64,000 bases of DNA from Crotophaga sulcirostris (lineage: Eukaryota > Chordata > Aves > Cuculiformes > Crotophagidae). The number at the start of each line of letters is the position of its first letter. The stretch's first letter is position 1. The stretch spans positions 915,659 to 979,658 of the forward strand of contig VYZB01000216.1 of assembly GCA_013397455.1 (NCBI GenBank), given 5' to 3'. A model generated the notes under the pieces. That model was not told the origin of the DNA. It saw nothing but the letters and a program-made list of their open reading frames with translations, and ran no database searches. The position numbers and the translations under genes are program-made. Shown here piece after piece: positions 36,901 through 50,252 of the stretch.

Positions 36901-38933
36901 AGCTTTGATAACTAGGTACATCTAGGCATTTTATACTAGCCTGACTTAATTCAGTGGAGTATGGATTTGCTTAATTTAAGTATTGATTAAAAAAAATAGG
37001 AAGTGACTAAATTTTTTAGTGCTGCTACAACTTAATACCCAGTTCAATCACTAGGCTAAGTATATTTTTCTGAAAAATATTTTCCAGTTCATCTATGCAT
37101 AATATGCACCCTTCATGGATTAGTTAAAGCTTCTGAAGTAGCCTAAGAGAAATGTAGAACCATGATTTTCAATGCTATTAATGCAATGTTAGAAACAAAC
37201 TGTTGTCCCCTGAAGGAATAGTAGAAGCAGTTATAAAAACAATCACTCTGGCATATGTGAATGGAGATAAAAGCAAAGTGGTTGATGAAGTGAGCTGTTG
37301 GAAAATGTCATTATATTCCTCAATAACTAAATTCCCTCTGTCTCCCACAAATGGAAAGAAATCTCAATATTGTTTTAAAATCTGGGTTTCTTTTTAGAAA
37401 GCGCTTTTCATTCAAAAAATTCTTTGTTAGGAAATCTTTGTAATATGTTTTTCCCTGAAACCCTTTTTCTTCTAAATATTATTGTGAAAGACTGGGAAGT
37501 TGCAGCTGAGTTTTGTTATTTCATATGGTCTTCATTTTCTCTTACTAAAGGCAAATTAAATTTTATATGTATGTATGTGTGTGTATGTGTTTTTATACTG
37601 AGAAAGAGAAAGGAGGGCAACCTTCAACCTGGAAAAGGTGACAGAAGACTAAGAAATATTTTCCCATCACTAATATAGCCATTCCAATTTAGTTATATAT
37701 GGTCAGCTAGTAAATTTCTCTTTTTAAACTGGCCTTTGCTCATGAAACACAACATGTTTACTTTGGCTGCAGGAGCTTTAGGCAGATGTGGTACAAGAAC
37801 CGGACAGTGCCAAGTTAGCTGAAAGGTCTAGTAAAGCATTTTAAAGGAGGAACAGTGCTACTTATTTAATTTAACTCAAAGTATTAATATATGAAACTGC
37901 TTTCTGAGGTAGTAGAGAAAGTGTATTTTCCTAGTTGAGAATGTAAGATAGCATCAGCAGATGTCTGTTGATTATTTGTAGACTTACAATAAATCATTAT
38001 CTTCTATTATAAACAGAACTATTTGAAGTTATCCTCTTCTATAGACCTATTTTGTTGATCTAGCAGTTTGTGAAAGAAAGAGTAAAACTCATACTGACGC
38101 TGAAGACGGAGAAAATATTTAAATTATTAGCAATGGTTTGAGTTTAGGCTGGGAGGATACTCTTTTCTTTCTGAAGCTGGAATGCAGTTGTTTTTTTTGG
38201 CAGGTCAACTGATCTGCAAATAGCTTTTAATTTGTAAGGCTTAATGCATAAAATGTTTTGGATTTTTTTTATTGCATTTTTCGTTTCAACTTATATTTTT
38301 AAAAAATGGGATGAATTACAGAATTACATGATTTCCGCAATACACCTTATAAAAAAGAACAAGGCATAATGTCTGTGTCTAAAACTGAGTAACACCATTT
38401 GCCCCTTCTTTTCCTCCTTCAATTTGCACATCTTTATCAGTGTTATGCACCTCCTACCTTTGTTAGTCTTTTTTTCTTTTTATTTTCCTAATTTTGTTTA
38501 GATTGTACTTTTTTATTGACATCAACATACTTTATTATAATATTTTTTTAAAAACCTATATTTATTTTTCTCATTTCCTATATGTAATAATATTCATATA
38601 TGGTATCATGTATAATTATTATACATGTATAATTATTGCGTTGGCAGTTCTTGTATGCTTAAGGATAAAATGGAAACAAGCCATATCTTTTATAATCCAT
38701 TTGGCTACATAGAACTTAATGAAAATAGCACCTTGTTGGAATTGTTTGTTGAGCACCTTCATGTCATTGTTATAAATATGAGAGGTCTGCTACTATCTTC
38801 CATTGGTTTTAATTGTCAAAAGTTTGTGTGTAGTGGACAAGAGACATCATATTTTGATGAAAGCAGAAGGATTAACCATTTTCCAGAAATGGAAGGTTGT
38901 GGTTGTGAGATATAATAACCTAAACAGAAAATT
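27916..38933. other. Intronic stretch of 11 kb with no confirmed gene
   Basis: No exon, RNA gene or clear transposon was recognised. It contains a (GCTT)n run at 32791-32804, a TATG/TG microsatellite at 37566-37590 and an AT-rich palindrome at 38607-38627. An unexplained minus-strand frame at 35062-35466 is discussed under findings. Confidence 0.55.
37566..37590. repeat. TATG/TG microsatellite
   Basis: Short tandem array of ATGT followed by GT units, about 25 bases, imperfect. Confidence 0.85.
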
Positions 38934-39627
38934 TCATAGAATCATAGAATTACCTGAGTTGGAAGGGACCCAAAAAGGGTCATTGAGTCCAACTCCTATC
39001 CCTACATAGGACACTCCCAACATTCACACCATGTGACTGAGGGCATTGTCCAAATGCTTCTTGAATACTGGCAGACTGGGTGCCATGACTACTTCCCTGG
39101 GGAGCCTGTTCCAGTGCTCCACCACCTGCTGGGTGAAGAACCTCTTCCTAATATCCAATCTAACCCCCCCCCCGGCACATCTTCCTGCCATTCACTCTAG
39201 TCCTATCGTGGGTCACCAGAGAGAAGAGATCAGCGTGCGTTTCTCCTCCTTCCCTTGTGAGAAGGCAGTAAACAGCTATGAGATTCCCCTCTCAGTCTCC
39301 TCTTCTTCAGACTGAACAGACCAAGTGCCTTCAGCCACTCCTCATACGACTTCCCCTCTAGAGCTTTCACCAGCTTTGTGGCCCTCCTCTGGAGACTCTC
39401 CAGTAGTTTGATGTTATTTTGATACTGTGGCGCCCAAAACTGCACACAGTGCTCAAGGTGGAGCCTCAGCAATGCAGAGTAGAGCAGGACAATCACCTCC
39501 CTCGACTGGCTGGCAATGCCATGCTTGATGCACCCCAGGACACGGTTGGCCCTCTTGGCTTACCAGGGCGCACTGTTAGCTCCTGTTCAGCTTGCCATCG
39601 ACCAGAACCCCCAGGTCCCTTTTTCTT
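38934..39627 (-). mobile_element. CR1 LINE with ORF2 C-terminal remnant, minus strand
   Basis: The left end is the reversed CR1 tail (TCATAGAATCATAGAATTACC). The minus strand encodes an ORF2 remnant at 39230-39496 with [38 protein letters not shown] and [13 protein letters not shown], typical of the CR1 ORF2 C-terminus downstream of the reverse transcriptase. The element fades at the CCAGGTCCCTTTTTC region, so about 690 bases remain. A run of C at about 39167-39174 and small indels disrupt the frame. Confidence 0.95.
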
Positions 39628-42600
39628 TAAGCTGGTTCATCATAACAATAAATTTCTCTGCAAGCATTTTTTAACAACCTTATGTCCAATTCCTTATTTC
39701 AGCAGGACAGAGGAACTGCGCAAATATATGTAGTGAACTGATAATGCTGTGGTCAAAAAGAGTTTTTTGTTTATCGCTGCACACCCCATCCCATCAAAGC
39801 AGCTTCAGCACCCTCTAGTAGCATTTGTATATTCATTTTCGACATAGAAATTACTCCTTATGTTCCTTTGCATTATGCTTTCTTGTTCCAGTAAAAGAAA
39901 TTAACAGAGAAGGCCTGTTTATACAATGGTCACCACAGGTGACATACATGTCAGGGTTTATCTTCCTGCTTCCAGACTAGAAATCTGTCTTAAAGGAAAA
40001 AGTGTTTGTAAAAAAACAAAAATAATATATACCTGAGGACTAAAAGTATTCTTACATTTCTATTTAAAAATAAAGGTGTCTCTGAGTACTCTGAGTAATT
40101 CCCACAGATATAACATTATGGTTACCTTTAATAACTCAACCTACAATTTCATATGTGTTTTACTACAAGAGTTTAAGTGTTCAGAAAGCACAGAAAATGT
40201 CATCTGTATGGGACAGAAGAGACTGTATTTAGAGATTTTACCCATTGACTATTGGAGTACCAGATTCTTACCCTTTTATTTCCCAGTAGTGTCTATTTTT
40301 ATGAGTAGTACTAGTTGTATTTAGATGAAAGGATGGCAAAATGGGCTTCTCAGTTTACAGTTGTAGTAGTGTAATTTGATTCACACACACACAAAAAATC
40401 TTTAATAAGAAAAAAACAGAAGCCAGAGGAAGTAATATCTTCAGCATTTGTAGCATTTGCAAGTTACTTTCCATATTCTAAAAGTGTTCCAGCTCTTTTT
40501 CTTTGTAATATAATGCTGCTTCCTAATTTAATAACTTTCAAGAGAATCTTTGGCCTAACAAATGATTGGAATAAACTTAAGTAAACTGCAGCACTAAGAG
40601 ACATTTTTGCAGAACTTAAAGTCTAAAAAGCCAAGAGAATAACAGCGTTATTCCAAGTTTCACATCTGTGTCTTATTTTTAAGCAGTGACTCTAAATAAT
40701 TTCACATGTGCTACACAACATCTTTATCAAGTGCATGGTTTTATACCTCCTTTGTATCCTCTAAATTTCTTCAAGATATATGCTTCTTTCTTAGCAAGCT
40801 TTTTTTTTTTCCCTCCTAAGTGCAATAATCATTGGAATGGTTCATGTGTGTTTCTCAGGGAGCATACTTGGAGGTTCACAGTTAGTGAGTGATGTGTGCA
40901 CTACTGTGGTCTGTTACTCCAAAGTAATTTGGAGGAAGAAGGATAAGCCACCAGCATGTGGATAGAGTCCAAAGCACAATGCTCTGCCTTCCCTCTGTTT
41001 CTGTGCTTTAACTCTGAGACACACCAGTAATGAGTTATCTTGCATCAAAACAGCAATGTGCGAATATGTGCTTGGTAGCCTGTGGTAAATGTGAAATTAT
41101 GAGAATATTAAATTACAGTCTTTATAAGCAAAACCAAAGTTTCACAGCTGAGCTCATCTAGTGGGCTGCTGCCACCAAAAGGTCAGCTTCTCTGCCCTAG
41201 CTCTGTCCTTTTGTCCCTCTCCTGTGCACTCCTCATTCCCTTATGTCATGTGTGGTGATTGCCAGGTTCTTCTGGGACCTGCTTTAGCTGAGAGAGCTGA
41301 AGCTAATGAACCTGGTGTGCTGATTTCGTTTTCTCCCATTTTAGAAAATAAAGAGCATTACAGAGATGTCTCATCAGATTGAAAGAGTGAGCAGGAGGAA
41401 CAGGTCCATACAACACTTAGCTTGTTTCATAGCCCATTTTTTTAGTTCAGGTGTTTGGCTCTGGGCATGCGCACAATAGGTAGTTACTAAGGTTTAGCTG
41501 AGTGGTGTGATTATTCTTTTAAAAAAAAATCTGCATCTTGCATGTGCAGAGCCATTTGTTCCCATACATGGTTAGAAGTAAACTCAAGTCTTGAAAATGA
41601 GCTATGTTGCAATTTATGTACTGTAACTTTAAAACACTGACAATATCAGTGCACTCTAGATATTTGAAATAAAGAGGCTGCGTTATGAAAATGTTTGTCA
41701 TATAATAAACATCATAGCAGAAGAGAATAAAAGCAGAGCATAAAAGTTACACAAAGAGAATTGTCAGCTATTGGCAACAGCTGAGAAGAGTAGTAGGAAG
41801 CATGTGACAGCAGGAAAGTGTGCAAGAGGAAAAAGCGGTGCAAAAGGAGGTGGAATGGAAAGCTGGAAATGTGTTCCCATTGTTCAAAAAGGATAGCACT
41901 GCAAGCTTTGCATACCCCACCAACATGGAAAGGTCAACATCTGTGTACTCACTGAAACACAGACAAGATGTTTAAGTCTGGTTTTAAAACTGAATGTTGG
42001 CTGTAGATGATCCTACAAAGAAACTGTAAGAAGGCAATGACGTACTTTGTCAAGCAAATGTTCCTGCAGCCCAGTGTGCTGACTTACTGTAGTTCTAAGG
42101 AGATGCCTGGGAAAGAGAAGGAACAGAGTAGGCATCCTAAAAGATTTAAAGGTCAAAATCGTGTTCAGTTTGCATTTAATTTCATGCTTCCTGGGATTTC
42201 AGTTGCAGTTTTTGAGTACTTGGAGATGACAGTACTTCTGTGTCTAAGTACACCTATTATGCTGTCTCCTTTTTGTTTAAAAAAATATTTTCTTGATATG
42301 TCTTTATTTTGTTAGAAAATATATTAAAGATATTTTTTAGATAATTAATACTGTCTTCTCTGAACATTTTTATATCTTAGATTTTGAAAATGGAAGCACT
42401 TTTTACTTTTTCTACCCGAGAAAAGAAGCTAAGCAGCTTAACTTCAGCAAAGTGTTGTGTCTTTTCCTTTTGAAAGGAACCTGATACTTAGGAAACAGTA
42501 ATGCTAATGTGGTAAAACAAATTTAATGGTCTTATTTCAGTTACATAGATTATACTTAGGCAACCTTGACCCCCCAGTGGATTATTGTTTTCCTCTGTTT

Positions 42601-45240
42601 CATAAAATAGGGTACGATTCCTATGTACTGCTCATTTTGAGGACAAGAGTAAGCTATTGATTGCTGTATTCATCCAGACTGCAATGTGAGAGCACCTGCC
42701 AATTGCTGTGTTGTTACATTTGCATATACACTGCCATCTGCACTGTGACCTGGCAGAGGATTATAATGTTCCTTAATGCCACCCAATTGGGTGGCTGTCC
42801 TAAAAATAACTAGATAATGCTACTCAAGATAATGCCCCAAGCACATTGACTGTAACCATTGCGTACTGTGCTTTCTTATAAACACCAAGCTATGATCTAA
42901 ATTACAGATGAGTCACGTTACATTCATTTTGGTTCTGTCTGGTTTAGTGCTTTAGAGTTGATCACAGCATGCACTTTTGCTTTTCATGGTTTATTCTGTC
43001 ATTTAAAGAATTCAACGTGCACAGTCTTTTTCCTGTCACGTATTTTCCACATTATTGGGGAAGACAACCTCTGTTATTCAAAGGATCCTTGTATTGTTTG
43101 ATGCTGGGGGACAGAGCTGTAAGTAGTGGCATTTGTGAACCGTTACCCCCCAAAATTACTCCCTAATTGTATCCTGAGACTTAAACAGATATTGTCCTAA
43201 CGAATCACTTGGTACAGACCCAAAACTTGTCTTTGCAAAAGGCAAATGTTCTTAGTTAAAGATCTAGATGTTTCTCCCAACATTATCGTTACTGTATTTT
43301 TTCCCTTGTGTAAATTGCTGAGTAGAGTTCCTTGGGTTTGGTTTTTGTGATGCCGTTTTCTTCCGAACTTGAATTATTTTTGCTTTCTGTAAAAAATTTC
43401 TAGGCTGTGATCAGTTTGTCAGTAATGTCACTTCTCATGCCCCTAGAGTCAAGGTATGCAAAACATACTCTGGTGAAAGGAATGTTTAAAATGACTTTTT
43501 GTAACTCAAGAGAAATAGTAGTTACAAAAGGTTGTTAAGTAACCTTTCCCTGAACTGTGTACTGAATGAACATGACAGTGTACTTTTTCAAATGTGAATT
43601 AAATGTATGAGAAGAGTAATTAAACTGTTGCAATTTATGACAGTAAGGGAGTGAGTGCTTTCAGAGTATTACAAGTTGGAGAAAAATCACTGATAGTAAG
43701 TGAGGAAAGGAATCCTAGAATCATTTAGGGTATCTGAATTGGTTTAGTAAGCAACTAACCCTATCCTCATCCCTCAATCAACCAGTTCCATCCTTAGTCT
43801 AATTTAAATTTGGCAATGTAAGACAAATTTATCAAACTTTTAATAATCTTGAGGCAGAATTATGAAATGCATCTATATTTTCAGCTTGACCCAGAAAATG
43901 ACTTAATATGACTTAATGCAAAAATAAATAGCTCTAATGCTGTTTCTTGGAAAGTATCTTGGAACTACTGACATGATTGGTAGCAAATAATCTACTATCC
44001 TGTGAGGAATTACATGTGGAGCATTGATAAGTGGTTTATAACTGAAAGATCAGGCTGAGTCCACTAGAAAATAGTTATAATGAGGAAAAGGCTGGTGATC
44101 TGCAATCTCCTGTATGCTTGCAGAACGTCACTGAGCTTGAAGAAAAGCTGAAAAGCAGTTCTGACACTAGAGAAGCCACAAAAAGAGATTTTTTTTTTTG
44201 CTGTTGGAGTTACTTAGGATTCTTACATTCTGTTTAAGTTCAGGTTGTTCCTGGTGAAAGATTTGCTTACCAGGTTAGGCAATCCAGAGCAGAGTATTTT
44301 AGATGAGCTATAAGGATAGTTTCATTGTTTTCAGTGAAGCAGCTATGTTAGTTTGATCTTGTTAATTCCTTTATGCTTTAACTGATCAACAAATCTATCA
44401 GCAGCCTTTTGAAATGTCATTTTGGTAACCTTAGGCTATGCTTGTATTAGTAAACTGAGCCTTGCCAGGACCCAGGCCCAGGCCCCAGCAGGCAAATTCC
44501 TAAACTCTCCTTGTCCTCCCTGTGAAAATGTCCAAAGCCAAAAAATATTTGGCAGACTGATACTGATGTGGTGATTCCTAAATGCACCTCCATATAAGCT
44601 AAAATTTATTATGTCAATCTATTCCATAAATATGTTAGAAAACTTTATTCGTTATAACCTTTAGATAAGAGCTTGAAGCTCTAGTGTGCAGCAAATAAGT
44701 CAAATGCTGGCGGAACAAAAAGATAAATGAAAATCTTAATTAAAATCTTTTACCTGAAGCGTTCACTCATACACTTTGCAGATCCTTTACACTAGCAATG
44801 GAAGATATGCTGAATCTTTAAAAATTGCGTTCAGTAACTGACTATTATGGGAAAATAAAGCTAGCTCAGCAATGACTGTGTTTAGAAGAAACAACACTGT
44901 GTGGTACATTTTTCTCACTCCATCTTATATTAATAAGGATATTCTCCTTTGATTTATACTACAAAGTAATTTAGGCCACAATTATTAAAATAGATACTTT
45001 CCTTTCTTCAGGCTGCTTTTAAAAGGCAGAATTATGAATTTTCATGACAAGCCATGCTAAACTTTTGTCAACCACAAAGTCTTAAGTCTTTAATTTCAGG
45101 AAGGCTGCATGCTATGTCATAGAGGAATTTCTGGCACATCCATTTCAAAATGAAGGAAGAGCATTCTACTTTTTGTAAAGGCTACTTAGGTCTTCTGCAC
45201 AAATAAAAATTATCATCTTACATTTAAAAATATGACTCTG
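39628..45240. other. Intronic stretch with nothing recognised
   Basis: About 5.6 kb of AT-rich sequence. It has a short AC repeat at 40382-40392 and a T run at 40800-40811. Open frames (for example 42007-42315 +) have no recognised similarity. Confidence 0.55.
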
Positions 45241-45468
45241 TTTAGGCTTGATATTAGGAAAAAGTTCTTCACTGAAAGGGTAATTAGCCATTGGAATGCG
45301 CTGCCCAGGGAGGTGGTAGAGTTGCCAACCCTGGAGGTGTTTAAGAGGAGACTGGATGAGGCACTCAGTGCCATGGTTTAGATGATGGGTTGGTGTTAGT
45401 GTTGGGTTATAGGTTGGACTCAATGATCTCGGAGGTCCTTTCCAACCTTGTAATACTGTGATACTGTG
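45241..45468 (+). mobile_element. CR1 LINE 3' fragment (ATACTGTG-tailed subfamily), + strand
   Basis: It starts at the CR1 segment TTTAGGCTTGATATTAGGAA and continues with AAGTTCTTCACTGAAAGGGT and GGAGGTGTTTAAGAGGAGAC. It ends in AATACTGTGATACTGTG instead of the more usual ATTCTATGAT. About 230 bases. The copy at 50022-50252 is the same subfamily in the opposite orientation. Confidence 0.93.
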
Positions 45469-46198
45469 TCTGCTTTATATGCAAACATTTGTTAAAAAGT
45501 AAGTGCTTTTAAATTCTTAGTGCTATTGGAAGACAATACCAATTTAGGCATAAAGGAAAGACATTTTTTTTGGGATGCTCTCCAGCTTTCTATGATTTTA
45601 GTACTGCTTCTGTTGGTAAGGTGTGTGAGGATGAGCACAGGGGAAGGTCTTATGGTCTGTGCGCAGATCTTTGCAGATGATGACTGCCTATCACACTTGA
45701 GGAGTCCCTAAGAACGTGCTGGGATGTGGGATGACCCAATTGAACAGACCTCCTTAAAGAGATTATGACCCATTGCAGATCTTGTATTATCAATATATCT
45801 CCAAATGCCTGGAATGGCAGACTATTAATTGGCTTTTCTGAAGTACAAATGTTAATATTCAGTCTTGAGCTCTAAATCAGCCCAAATAAGGTTAGGGATG
45901 TGCCTAACTTTAGAACTGCTGATCACTTTCTAAAACTGTCTTGAGTGTTTTTGTTCTGTTATACTGAAGGGGAAACACAAAAGATATTGAACATGTTGAG
46001 CATATTGAGCAATACAGCGTAATTCCAGTGTCAGGAACCACAGGAGTACACTGGGGAAAGCTGGGTTATGATACAAGCAGATTTCAGGTGCAGTGTAGTG
46101 TTGGAAGGAGTGGATCAGGAAAATAATAATTTTGGGAGAGTATTTGGATAGCACAAGCTTCAGTGGGAGAGAATTTGTCAGTAAAACCTCACAGAAGT
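45469..46198. other. Intronic spacer with nothing recognised
   Basis: About 730 bases between two CR1 fragments, no supported feature. Confidence 0.6.
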
Positions 46199-46407
46199 TG
46201 CAGACTTGACATTAGAAATAATTTCTTTACCAAGAAGGTAGTCAAACATTGGAACGGTCTTCCTAGAGAGGTAATCGATGCCCCGAGGCTGTCAGTGTTT
46301 AAAAGGCATTTGCACAATACCCTTAATAACATGCTTTAACTTTTGGTTAGCTTTGAAGTGATCAAGCAGTTGGACTTGCTGTAAGTCCCTTCCAGCTAAA
46401 CATTCTC
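46199..46407 (+). mobile_element. Older CR1 LINE 3' fragment, + strand
   Basis: Diverged CR1 3' region. It has GACATTAGAAATAATTTCTT, ACATTGGAACGGTCTTCCTA and GATGCCCCGAGGCTGTCAGT, followed by a decayed GTAAGTCCCTTCCAGCT tail. It differs clearly from the other copies and represents a separate, older subfamily. Confidence 0.88.
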
Positions 46408-49400
46408 CTTTTCTCCTCTTCTCTTCCAGAAGATTTGGAAAGGAGTTGGAAGTAGAGGAGGAAAAGCAAGAGATTTTGGAGGAGCATTGTGGGAAAAGGA
46501 AGTGGAGTTTGGTTGGAAGTGGCAGTGGGTGGTATGTTCTTAAAATAAACACCAAACAGCTTTAAGATTCTGATTTTCCTTAAACTCCAAAGTTAACAAA
46601 CGTACCCGGCATTTGTATTCTGTCCTTGATTCTCTGCTTCCAAACTCCGTCTATATAGAAGGGCTATTGAGTGTAGCTAAGAGCTGTAGCTGTGACAGCT
46701 TTTATGCTTTCCTTTTACAGACTTGTTCTGGGTCACGTTGATTTACGTGTGTCCTGGTGTGTAAGTTCCCACACCAAGTTAAGATACATCTGAGAACCTT
46801 TTATAACAAAAGCTGTAGTAGAACCGGGTCAAATGCATTTAAGTAAATACTCTAGAGATATAACAAAAAAAAGAGATAATAATTTAAAATAATGTGATAC
46901 TAAAAATCTAATAGTCTGCAAGATGATTAAGTATGAAGTACTGTTGTTCTTTTGAGTTATCACCATGCATTATTTAATTTCAGGTGTGAAAGAAGCATTT
47001 GGGAAAAGATAAGCCCATACTTGCAGTTTAAAATATGAGCTGTAAAATAAGACACAGAAGTTCTATGGGTGGCTTCCTACACCAAATTGGGCCCCTCCTG
47101 TATTAATGTATAACACAGTAACTCTCTGATAAGGTGACTTTTTAATTTATTGAGATGGGTACTTTCAAAATATTACAGCTTAATCTAACTGTGCCCATTG
47201 ACTGGAGCAGTAACAACTGGCAAGGTGAGGGTCATCTGGAATCTGCATTGAAAGTTATTTTTTGTCACTTCAAAAGCCAGTTTTCAAATCTTAAACTTTT
47301 AAGTAAAATAAGGCCAACACTGCAACTGGTCGCTGTGGAGCTTAAAGTTCAGGCTAGGATTATGGATAGAAATTCATCCATTAAACATTACTGGGTAGAC
47401 TGTGAAAAATACCTGAAGCATTTCCCACCCCATCCACCCCAATTTGATAGCCAAATCAGTTTAGAGGAAATCTTGGGAGGTAGCAAAAAAAACGCCAAGA
47501 AACTTGTATGCCAGGTAACTATGCAAATCCTTTTTAAAGTAAAAAAAAACAAACTTAGAGACAGTTTTCAATGCAGCTTTGGTTTTATAGCTATGATAAG
47601 CTGCTTCCCAAAAAAAAGATGGTCATTTTTGTAAACTGATTTTTACACTTTTTCATGTCGATACATTTCTGATGTATTTAAACAATAAGAGTAAACATCA
47701 AAACAGATGAAAGAAAATGAAATATTTGTTTTCAATCTAATGTTTCAGGACTTTTATGCAGCTCACACATTTTTGTTAAGCTCAAGCAATTTTGTCTAAT
47801 GCTATTTTAAGTGTTACAAGGCTGCTCTGAAATATTTTAAACAGAAGTCTTTTGAACACACAGGAAATATTCATTGTTGTTAATTTGTTAAATGATCAGG
47901 CTAGTAAAAATCTAGCATATGATCAATCTGGTTCACAAGTAGTATTTCTTTCAATTGGCTTAACAATTAGGACAAAACCCTGGTTCAAAATGCATCCCCT
48001 TGGAAATGTGAATGAATTACAGCAGACATAGTTTTCTGATTGTGTACTTTGCATGAAGGAATATTAAAAGCATTTGAAGGCACAGCTAAATCATTCTGCG
48101 ATTCAAGCACTGAATTTAATATGAGTGGAATATTTAGTGCTATTTTAACATTTTGTATCGTTTCCTGAGACTTGAATGGAATGTCTTTTTCCGACTGGCA
48201 ATAGTGTTTATTACTCAATTATTCGGTGCTTACTAGTACAATCATAAAATACAAGCAAAAATCAGAATACTTTATGAAGCATCTTGTTTTATATAATTAA
48301 CATATTTTTCTTTTTAGAAAACACTATATTGGATTTAAAAAAATAAACTATGGTTGGGGGAGAGTTGTAATTGCTATGTATTTTAATCATCAATCTCATT
48401 CCTTTTCAGTGTCTAGCTATGGGAATTCATGTTTGTCCTACCTTTTAGTTGAATGAAAGCTGTCTCTCAATAGAGGGAGTGTCTGCTTGCCGGCTGTCAC
48501 CAAAAGTCCCTGCTTTCTTAACTCAGAGGTGCTCCTCTTGCAGCAGGCACAATTCACAGGAATGCTCAGCAGGCATTTCAGAAGAGTTAGGAGGAGGCAG
48601 CCCTCTCATTCAAAAACCCTTTTTTGGTGGCTTTTGGACTTTATTACTTATTGAAAAGCTGAGTTGAATCATATGCTGGCTACTAACTGATGGGTCTGCC
48701 TTCTCATTCAGTTCCAGGAGAGAATAATTTTTTGTTTCCCAGCAGAAAATGGCTATGTATGAGAGGTGGAAGGGGACTGGGGATTCTTGCTGGTTTAACC
48801 CCTGTCGTCTTATTTATCTGTGTTAAAGAGGAGCATGAAATTTATTTGACATGTCTCTCTAATGGGATAGGCTTTTTTGGAGAGCAGCAAACAAATTCCT
48901 TTATGGTCTGTAACCAATAAAAATTGCTTCTTAGGAGAAAATGTTACAGCATTTTCCCATGTTTGTTACTTTATTCATATTCTTGTACCAAGAAAGGGGA
49001 GATAAGCTTCCTAGATGTTACAAATGCCTTCATGTCCGTTATCCATTTTTCTGCTTCTGTGAATATACAGGCCAGATACAATATCTGTGATCTTTTTCCA
49101 TGTTGATGAATGATAGGTAAGTCCCAAGTATTAGTGTTTCCTTGAATCCAAGAGAATAATCTCAAATCAAGATCTTTTCTTCTTTGCCCTTACCACTTCT
49201 GAATCTCTTAATTCAAGTGTGGGATTTGGATTATTTGAAAATCCCATCTTTTAAACACTGGTTTCATGCGTATGATAGTGCCATACCAGATTTTCAGAGA
49301 TAACTGAGCTGTGCTTTATTGAATCCATATTTTATCACATTTTCTTGTTTTTATGTTATTGATATATCTCTTATGCTGATACTTATATTCAGCATACATA

Positions 49401-49447
49401 GTTCATTGTTATCAAAGGAAGAAGTATAATGCATTTGAGTTTATATA
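46408..49447. other. Intronic stretch up to the assembly gap
   Basis: No confirmed gene. It contains the longest non-collagen open frame in the window (47155-47634 +, 159 codons), treated under findings because nothing in it is recognisable. Confidence 0.5.
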
Positions 49448-49539
49448 NNNNNNNNNNNNNNNNNNNNNNNNNNNNNNNNNNNNNNNNNNNNNNNNNNNNN
49501 NNNNNNNNNNNNNNNNNNNNNNNNNNNNNNNNNNNNNNN
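49448..49539. other. Assembly gap (92 N)
   Basis: Ninety-two consecutive N. Flanking sequence is AT-rich. Open frames crossing it are meaningless. Confidence 1.
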
Positions 49540-50021
49540 AAGTGTAAATCTTGACGATGACAGTACAGGGTGTGGATTGTCATCATTCCATGGTGAAGGC
49601 AAATTAGTCTTTTTTACAGTCACTGTTTCATTTTGACATTTCTCTGATGTGATACTTGTAGCTACATCTTAAGGTGGCTTCTTAAACACTGTTAGAGTTA
49701 ATTATGCTATTTCAAAATGCAATATAGAAAAAGTTATATACTTCTATTAATTTATATCAACAACTCTAATTGTCACGTTACATGCACGTTAGTTGCAGAG
49801 GTATTTCAAATAATTTTTCAAAATTCAGTGCAAAATACTTCAGGATTTAGTTATCAAAATTATAATCATCTCCATGGCCTTGAATTTTTTCTGCAACGAT
49901 ACAGGAAATACTTTTTACTTGTGATTCTTTTCTTGTGAGACTAGTTTGTCAACAGCTTTTGATCCTGCTACATGGAATGTATTCTTTGAGAGCTGGTTAT
50001 CTGCATGACTTATTGCAGTTT
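49540..50021. other. Intronic spacer with nothing recognised
   Basis: About 480 bases between the gap and a CR1 fragment, without a supported feature. Confidence 0.6.
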
Positions 50022-50252
50022 TACAGTATCACAGTATCACAAGGTTGGAAAGGACCTCTGAGATCACTGAGTCCAACCTATAACCCGACAGCAACACCAA
50101 CCCATCATCTAAACCATGGCACTGAGTGCCTCATCCAGTCTCCTCTTAAACACCTCCAGGGATGGCGACTTCATCACCTCCCCAGGCAGCACATTCCAAT
50201 GGCCAGTCACCCTTTCAGTGAAGAATTTTTTCCTAATATCATGTCTAAACCT
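50022..50252 (-). mobile_element. CR1 LINE 3' fragment (ATACTGTG-tailed subfamily), minus strand
   Basis: It begins with TACAGTATCACAGTATCACA, the reverse of an ATACTGTG-type tail, then AAGGTTGGAAAGGACCTCTG. The minus strand encodes [20 protein letters not shown] and [19 protein letters not shown], the last part of CR1 ORF2. It is the inverted partner of the copy at 45241-45468. Confidence 0.95.

Noticed and set aside
43709..43732. CR1-tail-like text (CCTAGAATCATTTAGGG)
   Set aside because: Only about 20 bases agree and the following sequence does not continue as CR1.
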